A stretch of 64,000 nucleotides of DNA from Lagopus muta (lineage: Eukaryota > Chordata > Aves > Galliformes > Phasianidae), in contig NC_064442.1 in assembly GCF_023343835.1 (NCBI RefSeq), positions 19,516,501 to 19,580,500 of the forward strand, written 5' to 3'. Numbering within the stretch: the stretch's first letter is position 1; every line of letters begins with the position of its first letter. The translations under genes were made by a program, and so were the position numbers. Below are positions 23,881 through 34,330 of the stretch, piece by piece. The notes under the pieces were generated by a model. That model was not told the DNA's origin. It saw only the letters and a program-made list of their open reading frames with translations, and did no database searches.

Positions 23881-25599
23881 GTTCTTGCTCTAGCTTCATA
23901 AAGTTCCTGCATATGGCCTATCCCCTATCCTCCAGTTTTTATAATACGGAAACTCCTGAAGATGTTCTCCATCACATCTTCCCAGTCACTGAAGGAGATT
24001 TGAAGCAGCACTACTCCAAATCAACCCATGAAGAATGCTTCTCACAGCCAGATAGCATCTAGGCTAGGTTGTTGAATCTACCTGTGAAAGCTTGATGGTC
24101 CAGGCAGTTTTTTCACTCACCTGTTAGTTTTCTTATCCAGCTTCTATCCTCCCATTTTGGCCATGTGGCTACTGTGTCAAGAATTGTTGAATGCCATCCA
24201 TCACTCTCCCCTGTGGCCGCTCATCACCACCACACTCACTATCTGAGAGACTGAGAAAAGCTTTTGTATTATTTCTGCAAACATCCATATGACTAATCAG
24301 CAGCTGAGATACCCATTTGAATTTCCTTTATAATCTGTGAAGAGAAACAAGAACACTCAGATGTTATTTTGTTTATCTTTCAGAAGTAATTTAAAATATG
24401 CTAATTGCCAGGTGTCCTTGATTCGCTTCCATCTCAAAGTAAAATCTTACTAATAGATAATATATATATTAGTAATATATAGAAATGATTTAGTAATATA
24501 AATAAAATAGTAAATATTGCTCAGTCATTAGTGTATGCATTGCAGACATTTGTATACAGTATTCAGATGCATACTGTTCTGTCCTTTAAAATGTAAACTG
24601 TTCTTTCTTGAGTCATCTACACTAGTAAAAAATTTCTTGACAGTTTTTGTTACCAAAAAGACTAGGAAATACTAGTATACCTCAATTTTTTTGAGAAGTC
24701 ATCTGGAGCTTATGATACGATTTCAGATGTTGGGATACCTTCTTGCCTTTTGGGCAACTTATCAGATCTGTTAATAGTTTTGTGTTGGATCCTGTAGAGA
24801 AGGAGAGGTTTGGCTGTTCTGAATGGCATCTTGCATTGCTTTCTGAGATCTGAACTCCTCTCTGGATTCATTACCGAGTATACTCAAAAGACAGAACATC
24901 TCCCCTGGTATTGAAGTAGACTGTGAACCACATAACTTAGTGAAAGTTGTGAGTGGGTGTTTTTTTGTTTTTTTAATGAATAGAAATAATGAAGTTTGTT
25001 AGGAGAGGTAAAGAGTGATGCAAGTGTGGCCGCCTCAGTTCTGGCCCAGAACTGCTCCTGTCCAGCAGATAAGACCTGGCCTGGTGACCGAGGACCAGGC
25101 TCTGCCCAAGCTGGGGGATGTGACTGCCACTTCCCCTTTGAATATTCAACTGACAGCAAAGTTGAGCATGTGTCATACAGGCTGACAGAGATGCAGAGAG
25201 GACACTGACACGACTAGCCAGAAAGGCTGCCCTGAACAAGGGCTGCCTTCAACAACACTCACACGGAGGACTTATGTAAATGCAGACATTTCCTCCTCTC
25301 TGGCTAGTGGCAGTAGAAATTCACTAGTGAAGACACACACACAGCACTCTCTAGGTTCACAAGCACAGACATTCACATATACTTCAAGGTGCACGGCCCC
25401 TTTGTCCATCCAGCACTCCCTGCCAGATCCTGGAGTACCTCCATGACCCTTCTCTCTGCTCAGCACCCCAACTGGATCCCAGACCCTGTGAAGCAGGTAA
25501 ACTGCATGGGTCACCTACTCACTGACCAGATCAGCTTGAATTTCACTTCTGCTCAGACCCAAGGCCCCAGATACTTGCTGGCTGGTCTAGCTTCATCTT
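23881..25599. other. Intergenic, no gene recognised
   Basis: AT-rich DNA with TA-rich stretches near 24450-24510. From about 25000 a moderately GC-richer segment has no family resemblance that I can name. No reading frame is convincing. Confidence 0.4.
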
Positions 25600-28277
25600 T
25601 TCCAGGGAGAAAATTAGAAAAGCCAAAGCCCAGCTAGAACTGAACTTAGCCACCAAGGTGAAGGACAACAATAAATATTTCTAAAAATACATCAACGGTA
25701 AGAGGAGGGTCAGGGAGAGATCCATCCCTTGTTGGATTCTGAGGGCAACATAGTGACCTCAGGATAAGGCTGAGGAACTTAATGCCTTCTTTGCCTCAGT
25801 CTTTAATAGTAAAACTTGTTACTCCCTGGGCACAAAGCCTCTTATACTGGTAGATAGGGATGGGGAACAGAATACGCCCTGCATAATCCATGAAGGATTG
25901 GTTTGGACCTACTCTGAAAGCTGGACACTCACAAGTCCATGGGCCCAGATGGGTTGCACCGTGGGGTGCTGAGGGAGTTGGTGGATGCAGTTGCCAAGCC
26001 ACTCTCCATCATCCTACAACACTCCTGGCTACCGGTGGACTGGAGACTGGCAAATGTGACGCCCATCTTCAAAAAGGGCTGGAAAGATGATCCTGGTAGC
26101 TACGGACCTTTCAGTCTCACCTCGGTGCCGGGGGAGGTTATGGAATGGATAATCTCGAGAGCCATTGTGGACTGGTTAAGGGTCAACCAGGGGACCAGGC
26201 CCAGTCAGCATGGGCTTACCAATGGTAGATCCTGTCTGACAAACCTGATTTCATTCTATGACAAGGTGACTCACTTAATGGATGAAGGTAAAGCTGTTGA
26301 TGTGGTCAGCCTGGACTTCAGTAAAGCCTTTGACACTGTCCCCCCCAGCATCCTCACAGAGAAACTGGCTGCCCACAGTTTGGATGGATGTATGCTCTGC
26401 TGGGTGAAACACTGGCTGGATGGCCGGGCCCAAAGAGTTGTGGTCAGTGGAGTTAAATTCAGTTGGCAACCAGTCATGAGTGGTGTGCCCCAGGGCTCAG
26501 TGCTGGGGCTGCTTCTATTCAACATCTTTATTAATGATCTTGATGAGGGGATTGAGTGCACCCTCAGTAAGTTTGCGGACACCACCAAGCTGGGAGGTGT
26601 GAGAATCCTTCCTTGTTTTTTGGCTCAAAGCTTGCTTCCTGAGGTATTGCTTTTGATAAGACTCTGATTGATTTACTGGGGAGGCAAGTGATGGGTGCTA
26701 CCATGTGACAATCAACATCACTTTGTGGACATTTGAAAGCACCTTCCTCCAGAGCTGCTTGCCTCTGGAAGAATGCTCATGAGTGTTTAGTGGCGGAAGA
26801 TCTGGCCTGCGACTAAATAGCTCCAGCTTGGTATGGGAAAATTGGGGAATGATACCATAGTGTCCTGTGAAAAACAGGCTGCGGGTGGGCATCCCTGCTC
26901 CCTCTTATCTACTGGCAAGGCCCAGGAACAAAGGAGTTTCTGCTGAGATCCCAGACTCAGAAGCTGCCACTCCAAGGAGAGCTGATGAAAACACTTTGGA
27001 TTTGAGCTGTCACTCCAAAGAGAGCTGACTCGACCATTTTGGACTTAAATAAGTTGGTACTACCATTGAAAAGGGGCCATCATTGCTGTGGGCACCATTG
27101 TTGTCAACCGAACAACTACGCCCAACAGGTCACCACTACTGAAGATCAATGATTGAACTACAAACCACGCTGGACCCATGGTGGTGACTATCTCCCTCTT
27201 GCTTCCTATAAAGACTCCTTTCTTCTTCTTTCCTATCTTTCCTATCGCCCTCCTTCCCTTCCCCATTACTCTAATTCATAATAGTGTCCGTCCTCCCCTT
27301 CCCATCTCCCTAAGTAAGATTTGTAATAAACTGTTTGGACCAACATTTGAACTGTTGCTTCTTAATCTCATGCCGCATATACAGACATTAAAAAACCTTC
27401 TCTCCCTCCTATAAATTGGAGTGAGACAGAAGGGAGTGTTGATCTGCCAGAGGGGAGAAAGGCACTACAGAGTGACCTGGATAGACTGGATTGATGGGCC
27501 AAGGTTAACTGTATGAGTTTCAATAGGGCCAAGTGTCGGCTCCTGCATTTTCCTCACAACAACCCCAGGCAACCCTACAGGCTTGGGGAGGAGTGGCTGG
27601 AAAACTGATGGAAAGGGACCTTGGTGTATTGATGAACAGTTGGCTGAATGTGAGCCAGCAGTGTGCCTGGGTGGCCAAGAAGGCCAATGGCATCCTGGCT
27701 CGTATCAGGAATGGTGTGGTTAGCAGGACCAGGGAAGTCATCCTGCCCTGCACTGCACTGGTGAGGCCTCACCTCTGGTGCTGCGTTCAGTTTTGGGCAC
27801 CTCAGTACAGAAAGGATGTGGAGGTGCTGGAGCAGGTCCAAAGAAGGGCAACAAGGCTGGTGAAGGGCTTGGAGAATATGGCCTGTGAGGAGCGACTGAA
27901 GGAACTGGGGCTGTTTAGTTTGGGGAAGAGGAGGCTGAGGGGAGACCTGATTGCTCTCTTCCAATATCTGAAAGGTGATTGCAGTAAGAGTGGGGTTGTT
28001 CACTTCTCACTGGCGATAGGTGACAGGACGAGGGGAAATGGCCTGAAGTTTAGGAGGTTTAGGTTGAATATCAGGAAAAACTTCTTTACAGAAAGGGTTG
28101 GTAAGCACTGGAATAGGCTCCTCACCATCCCTGGATGTGTTTAAAAACCGTTTGGATGTGGTGCTCGGGGACTGATTTAGTGGAGGGTTGTTAGAGTTAG
28201 GGTAGTATGGTGAGGTTGTGATTGGACTCGATGATATTTAACATCCTTTCCAATCTGAGTAATTCTATGATTCTACT
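25600..28277 (+). mobile_element. CR1 LINE split by an LTR insertion
   Basis: The body occupies 25600-26596 and 27432-28277. The first part encodes the RT domain in one long frame (about 25939-26597): [53 protein letters not shown], and FADTTKLGG where FADD is usual, so a catalytic Asp is replaced. The second part continues with the ORF2 C-terminus ([54 protein letters not shown]). It ends in the tail TCTGAGTAATTCTATGATTC. It is truncated at its 5' end inside the region between endonuclease and RT. The RT stretch is among the best preserved CR1 coding sequence in the window. Confidence 0.92.
26598..27428 (+). mobile_element. Solo LTR inserted in CR1 (endogenous retrovirus, probably ERVL-like)
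   Basis: An 831 bp block starting TGTGAGAATCC and ending GTGAGACA interrupts the CR1 reading between FADTTKLGG and the following Leu/Pro-rich segment. Inside are a TATAAAG box (near 27208) and an AATAAA (near 27325), in the order expected of a plus-oriented LTR. GGGAG occurs on both sides (26592-26596 and 27432-27436), with one to three unassigned bases at each edge, compatible with a 5 bp target duplication. No internal viral genes are present, so it is a solo LTR fossil, younger than the CR1 it splits. The family name is inferred. Confidence 0.75.
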
Positions 28278-29197
28278 GTATGCTTTGCTGGCTATTCCAG
28301 TTCAAAGTTTTGCGACTGAATACACACATGCATTCTTTGCATATCAGACAGGAGAAGATACAGACACTTGCCCCCCAGCAGCTAGCACCATGCACAAGGG
28401 GTGTGACCCACAGCTCAGCTTCAGCCACTGGTTTCAGCCCCACACTTGCCTCATTTGTGCTGCTGCCCCCAGCAGCTGCTTTGGAAGCACATACCTTTCC
28501 TGCCCTAGTGGACAGGAGTAGGGAAGTCCACTTGAGTAGTGGGCATCATAGGCCGGAGCTTCCTACACCCTGATCTGACTCCAGTAGCTGGTATCCAGTC
28601 CACTCATACCAATCCTGTCAGGCCTGGTGATCTCACCTATTTTAAATATACACTATTTGACAAATAAATGTGACAGAGTTCTTGAGTTACAAACCCTGAT
28701 GTTTTATATAAACCAAAACCAGGCATACAAAACGGATCAAACAAACTACACTCAAACAAATTTTCTCACTTTCTTTATTTGTAGATGAGAGAGTCTAGAT
28801 AACTACCTGGGTTGTTAACATCTACAAGACAGATGAAAAAACTAAAAGTAATCTAAAACATAACATTAGTAAAGAACTGGTTTATCCACTATAAGCTGAG
28901 TTTCAATTTATTCTGAATTTCAGCTGTAAAGAGATCAAAAAAAGATAGTTAGGCAAGAAGATACTAAGTGCAATAATACATTAATTCATGGCTTTATTTT
29001 GCTTACTTTACAGAGTTCACTACACATTCTTTCTCGGTACTACCTCTCACCCCAAATTGATAGCAAGACTGTCCACACATTTTGTATTTCTCCTTATTTA
29101 TTCTTTCTATGTACAATGTCGTATTCTCAAGTTGTACTAAAAATTAGCTTTATCCATATGCCATGAAGTTTTATCTGGACCTTTAAATCATCAAGGA
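28278..29197. other. Intergenic, no gene recognised
   Basis: About 350 bp of mixed-composition DNA after the CR1 tail is followed by AT-rich DNA leading to the 3' side of the OR11A-like gene. Nothing specific is recognised. Confidence 0.4.
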
Positions 29198-30161
29198 CTA
29201 TTTCATTTTATTTTTGAAGTACAAATCAACTATCTGAAACCCAGTAGTGTACTTGTCTTTTTGTGCAGTTTTCTTTACTTCTTCATTTCTCAGGCTATAA
29301 ATAAGAGGATTGACCAGGGGAGTGAGAATAGTATAAAACATAGAGAAGACTTTGTTCAGAGATATTTGAATACCGTGATGAGGAAGGACATAGACAGCTA
29401 ATATTGACCAGTAAAAAAGTAACACCACAGTAAGATGTGAAGAACAGGTGGAAAAGGCCTTTTTCCTTCCAGTGGAAGAAGGAATTCTCATGATTGTAAT
29501 AATGATGTAGAGATAGGATGAGAAAGTCAAGAGAAACGGAGGCAGGGAGCATCCACCTGCCACAAAAGAAGTGACAAGTCCCACCATGTGAGTGTCACTG
29601 CAGGATAGTTTCATCATTGGAAAGGAGTCACAGAAGAAATGTTCAATTTCATTAGGGCCACAGAAATCTAAGTTTGAGATCAGGAATGTTAATATAGAAT
29701 TAGACAGAAAACCACTTATCCAAGATGCAGCACCTAGCTGGAGACAGAGCATAAGGTTCATAAGGAATAAATAGAGCAAGGGTTTGCACACTGCTAGGTA
29801 CCTGTCATAAGACATCACTGCTAGGAGATAACATTCTGCAGCTGCCAAGCAACCAAAGAAATAGTACTGTGTAAAACATCCGACAACTGATATTCTTCTG
29901 TCTCCACTCAGATAACTGAGCAACATTCTTGGCAAGATGTTTGAGCTGTAGCAGATATCTAAGCAAGCCAAATTGCCCAGGAAGAAGTACATTGGGATGT
30001 GAAGAGACTGATTAGCCACCACCAGTGCAATGATGAAGGTGTTCCCTGTTATGGTCATAATATAGTTTGTCAGGAACATTAGGAAGAGAAGATAATCCAG
30101 CTCAGGGCCATTTCCAAATCCAAGGAGAATAAACTCTGTAACAACCGTTTTGTTTTTCCAT
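29198..30161 (-). pseudogene. Olfactory receptor, OR11A-like; start region out of frame
   Basis: A continuous frame from 30148 encodes TVVTEFILLGFGNGPELDYL and then a complete seven-helix OR. Motifs include GN in TM1, IPMYFFLGNLACLDICYSS, MSYDRYLAVCKPL, FCGPNEIEHFFCDSFPMMKL, KKAFSTCSSHLTVV and PLVNPLIYSLRNEEV. Resemblance to OR11A (a GCF-FFGCLAAAECYLLAV-type TM3 and NKVFSMFYTILTPL before TM7) is good. The expected start, ATGGAAAAACAAAAC at 30161-30147, is one base out of register with this frame, and no in-frame ATG precedes TVVTEF. The first in-frame Met (30079) falls inside TM1. Either this is a recent pseudogene with an indel in an A-rich stretch, or an upstream exon supplies the start. 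The C-tail (KKTAQKDKYTTG) is also atypical. The receptor family is certain; functional status is open. Confidence 0.75.
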
Positions 30162-30372
30162 TCTTGTTTTGATATAACTTTTTTTTAGTGATGACAAAGG
30201 AAATTCTGCATGCTGCGTTGCTGCTGCTGAAATGCACCACTCACTGCCTCATTGTGATCACATCCACTGTTTGATCTCCGTAAATGTTCAGCAAGCATTG
30301 ATGAATGTCAATAGATAATTTTTTTTCTGTATGGAGGAATTCAGTGACACGCTTTTGCTTTGTATGCACTTT

Positions 30373-30850
30373 CATGCGCTGTGGTTTAACCTGGCGGGTG
30401 GCTCAGCAGCACACACTCATTCACTCACTTCCCCACTTCCCAGTGGGATGGGGGAGAGATTTGGGAAAGAAAAAAGTAGAACTCATGGGTTGATATAAAA
30501 CTATTTTCTAAGATAAAGAAAAGGAAAAAGATAATAGTTAGGATTATATTTATTTGTATATAGTTATAAATGTGTATAACAACTGACGCACAAGTAATTG
30601 CTCACACCCCCCAACCACTGCCCAGCTAAGCCCCTGAGCAGCACAAGAGCCAGATGAACTTCCACTATTTTCAAAGCTCTTTCCACATGATGTCATATGG
30701 TATGGAATGTCCCTTTGGCCAGTTTAAGTCAGTTGTCCTAATTCTGTTCCTTAGTCCGTTCACTGAGAATGGCCTCGGCTCTCTACAACACCACTGTGTT
30801 GTAGAGTTGGTGTGTTATCAACACGCTTTATTCATGCCATCAGTTTTTGC
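30373..30850 (-). mobile_element. ERVL-type LTR fragment
   Basis: The plus strand begins GCTGTGGTTTAACCTGGCGG, followed by GTGGGATGGGGGAGAGAT and CTCATGGGTTGATATAAAAC. Further on come the words ACATGATGTCATATGGTATG and GTTATCAACA. Together these are the reversed order of a widespread bird ERVL LTR that ends GGTTAAACCACGACA. It is well diverged and its 5' (right) edge is unclear, so it is an old solo LTR fossil. Confidence 0.75.
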
Positions 30851-32084
30851 CTCCATTTCTAGTCTACAGAGAGAAGAGAGTGCTTTGGACTGCAATCAAT
30901 TCAGCATGTTTTCTAAATCTACTTTGTACGAGCTAAATAATTTACTGACATTTTCTGTTTTCTTTCCACTGGTAAGAACAGGAGTTTAGATATTAACTCA
31001 GAAGTCAGAACTTCCTTTCCGATCTTGCTTACCACCTGCAGGCACTACAAAGAGATTACTAGGTACTGTAACAGTAAAGGCTACGTGAGGACACCCATCT
31101 AGTAACTTAAATCTGGAATACTTACGATAGTATATCTTTTTAAGACTTAACATTTCTTTCCACGTATTTAATATAGAATTTCCTATTAAAATCTTATTAA
31201 TTCAAAACCCTGATACTTAACTTAATTGACAACATCAGACAACTGAAACTGTGGAAAGTGTGTCTCATTTCTGCACCAACTAACACAGATTTCAGGCAGT
31301 ACTGTTTCGTACCTGGAAGGGCAGGAATGTTGAAATCCCGTTCAACAGACTTTCATTTCTCAGGGTTTGGATTCCAATTTTTTTTTTTTTTTTTTCCCCA
31401 GAAATTTTATCTTCACATGGAAAACAACAACAACAAAAACAAAAAAGAATTACATATCTCTGCTTAGCAAAGACCTCTCCATGCCCACGAATTTTAATGT
31501 TTTCTTCTTTTTAAATTAACAGTATGTATAGACTATTGTTTTCCATTCTGTCAGATAGAAATGTTCCTTCCTTCACCTCATTCCTTAAAAGCCTTTTCAG
31601 AGTGGAGACTAATGAATCACCCCAGGGGTAATCAGGTAAACAAAAGCCTTAAAGAGGTTGTTGTCATGAACTTCATTTGTACAGGTGTTAAAATCTAGAA
31701 CTAACTATGACCTGCATCCAATGTCAGACATCCACCTGAATGCCAGCCATTCCAGTGTGTCAGGATACTATTTTTTTTAATTTTTTTTTCTTTTTTTTCC
31801 CGATAGTTTGACTGTTTTCCTAACTGGCATCATAAAGAAGTCAGATTATTCCAGGTCTTGGCTTTTAATCTCAACTTTCTACCTTGCATTTAATACTCTA
31901 GTTTGTTACTCAGGGCTAATGAATAAACGCCTCTTGACACTGTCATTTTGTATGTTCATACATGTATTCTCTTGGAAGCAAACAGTGGGTAAATTAGATT
32001 TATTTAATATTGATTTAATAAGGACAAATAGTTCATTGAATTTCTTACAGCGAATGCTATCTCAAAGCAGAAACAACATTTTAA
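30851..32084. other. Intergenic, AT-rich, nothing recognised
   Basis: The stretch contains poly-T tracts (about 31378-31395 and 31768-31800) and no defensible gene. Confidence 0.4.
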
Positions 32085-32340
32085 GCTCAAGGAGGGAAGG
32101 TTTAGGCTGGATGTGAGAGGAAAGTTCTTTACAGAGAGAGTGCTGAGGTGCTGGAAACAGCTGCTCAGTTTGGCTGTGGTGTCCATTGCTGTAGGTGTTC
32201 AAGACCAGATTGGATGGGGCCCTGGAAAACCTGTTCTAGTTCCGGATCTGGAGGTTGGTGGCACTGCCTGTGGCAGTGGGGTTGGAACTTGGTGATCCCT
32301 GGGATCCTTTCCAACTCAAGTGGTTCTATGATTCTATGAA
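32085..32340 (+). mobile_element. CR1 3' end fragment
   Basis: AGGGAAGGTTTAGGCTGGAT, GGAAAGTTCTTTACAGAGAG and the tail TTCTATGATTCTATGA: the last 255 bp of a CR1, plus orientation. Confidence 0.9.
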
Positions 32341-32819
32341 AATTCATTTTTGCAAGAAAAGAAATGTAGTAAGGGAAATGGAGTAGGTAGGCAGCTAAAA
32401 ACAAGGACTAGTCCATGCTTTCCTTCCAGATGGAAAAAAGACCACAGTGGTCAGGCTAGGAATCTTTAAAAGGCGATGTCTACCTGCATATTCTGACAGT
32501 TTTTCAAATATCTTTGTGGAAATGCCTGAAAGATGGTTGCAATAATGGGGAGACAAGCACAGCCATGCATCTACCTGTTAAAATGTGAAAAGAAAAAAAA
32601 GAATTATGTGGAAATACAGAAACTACAACAAAAAAGAGAAATCCTCAAAACATAGAAATTGTACCATGCAAACACCACGGGATGGAAGTGTAATCAAAGC
32701 AATCCAGAATATCAACATGAAACATATTATACATATTATATTAGGCCAAGACAATTCCTCTTTACTCAGTGCAGCCCAAGCAAAAAAGATTGAACAGCCA
32801 TGACCAACGCCCCTAATTC
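32341..32819. other. Spacer, nothing recognised
   Basis: AT-rich DNA between CR1 pieces that lie in opposite orientations. No gene signal. Confidence 0.4.
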
Positions 32820-33450
32820 AGAAGGTTCTCAAGAGAAATTTGCAGGTGGATTTTGAATATCGCCAAAGAGGAGACTGCATAGCCTATCTGGGCAGCATGT
32901 TCCAGTGCTCTGTGACCCTCCAAAGAAAGAAGTTTTTCCTAATGTTCAGATGGAACTTCCTGTGCTGCAGTTTGAGCCTGTTCCCCCTATCCCGTCACTG
33001 GGCACCACCTCCTGATCTTGACACTCACCCTTTAGGTATCTGTCTATCCCTCTCAGTCTCCTTTTCTCCAGTCCAAACATGGTCTCTCAGCCTTTCCTTG
33101 TAAGGGGGATGCTGCAAACCCCTAATAATGTTTGTAGCCCTCTGTTGAACACTCTCGAGTAGTTCCCTGTCTCTCTTGAACTGAGGAGCCCAGAACCAGA
33201 CATGTTACTCCATATGTGGTCTCACCAGGTCTTGCAGAGGGGGAGGATCACCTCCCTCGGGCCTCTAACTAGGCTCTGCACCAGTGATCACGGCCCTCTG
33301 AGCTCTGCCAAGTCAGCCAATTCTCAATTCACCTCACTGTCCACTCCTTTGTCCTACACTCTCTAAACTCAGCTATGAAGAAGTCATGGGAGACAGTGTC
33401 AAAAGTTTTGCTGATAACAAAGTAGACAACATCCACTGCTCAAAACACTT
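32820..33450 (-). mobile_element. CR1 LINE fragment, diverged
   Basis: The reversed ORF2 C-terminal and RT parts are recognisable: 'AGTGCTCTGTGACCCTCCAA...AAGTTTTTCCTAATGTTCAG', 'CAGAACCAGACATGTTACTC', and 'GGGAGACAGTGTCAAAAGTT' (reverse of the SKAFDTVP coding block) near 33390. The 3' tail itself is missing. It directly abuts another minus-strand CR1. Confidence 0.8.
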
Positions 33451-33473
33451 CTATCCAGCTGGTCATGAGAATC

Positions 33474-34330
33474 TTAGAATCATATAATTATTTGAGTTGG
33501 AAAAGTCCCTTAAAGATTATGCAATCCGACTCCCCTGCAATGAACAAGAACATCTACAGCCATATCAGGTTGCTCAGTCTTGTCTATCCTGATCTTGAAT
33601 ACCTCCAGGGATGGGGCTTCCAGCCCATCTCTGGGCAACTTGTTCCAGTCCTCCGCTACCCTTACCATGAAGACTTTTTTCCTCATGTCCAATTTAAATG
33701 TCCTTGTTCTAGTTTGAAACCATTTCTCCTTGTCCTGCCACAACAGACCCTGCTAAAGAGTCGGTCCCCTTCTTTCTTATAGCTCCCCTTTAGACACTGA
33801 AGGGCTGCTATCAGGTTTCCTTGGAGCCTCCTCCAGGCTGAAGAGCCCTGAAGAGGTGTCTCAGCCTGTCCTCATAGGGGAGATGTTCTGTCCCTTGGGA
33901 TGTTTTTGTAGCCCTCCTCTGGATGTACTGCAACAAATAGAAGACCACCAGACTGGTCAAGCATTATGTCCTCTCGGTGAATCCACGTTGACTATTCCTG
34001 ATAACCTTCTTTTCTTCCAGGATCTTGGAGATAAGCATCCAGAATCAACCATTTCTTTACCTTCCCAGAGACTAAGGTGAGTCTGACTGGCCTGTAGTTG
34101 CCTGGGCTCACATTCTTACCATTTTTGAAGACTGGAGTAAGATTGGCTTTCTTCAAGTCTTCAGGTAACTCTCTTGTTAACCTGAAGACTTGTTACCTGA
34201 AGACTCTCCACGACCTTTCAAAAAAATGATAGAAAGTAGTTTGGCAATCACTTCTCCCAGAGAAGCCCTGGTGGAAGCAACCCAGACTTATGCAGGTTAA
34301 TATTGACGACATATCAAGAGTTATAGTTTC
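33474..34330 (-). mobile_element. CR1 LINE, old subfamily, with internal deletion
   Basis: The copy starts with the reversed tail TTAGAATCATATAATTATTT. It passes 'CCATGAAGACTTTTTTCCTC' and 'AGCCTGTCCTCATAGGGGAG', then jumps near 33930 to the RT region ('GTGAATCCACGTTGACTATT', 'CAGGATCTTGGAGATAAGCA'). Intervening ORF2 sequence is therefore missing. A palindromic rearrangement sits at 34156-34205. Confidence 0.8.
34156..34205. repeat. Inverted repeat with duplicated arm
   Basis: AGTCTTCAGGTAAC (34156-34169), spacer TCTCTT, the near-complement GTTAACCTGAAGACT (34176-34190), one T, and the exact complement GTTACCTGAAGACT (34192-34205). It lies within CR1-derived DNA, where the family has only one copy of the word, so it arose after insertion. 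The layout matches the palindrome at 14931-14990. Confidence 0.8.

Noticed and set aside
24450-24510. TA-rich stretch as a regulatory or origin element
   Set aside because: Ordinary AT-rich intergenic DNA with no motif beyond base composition.
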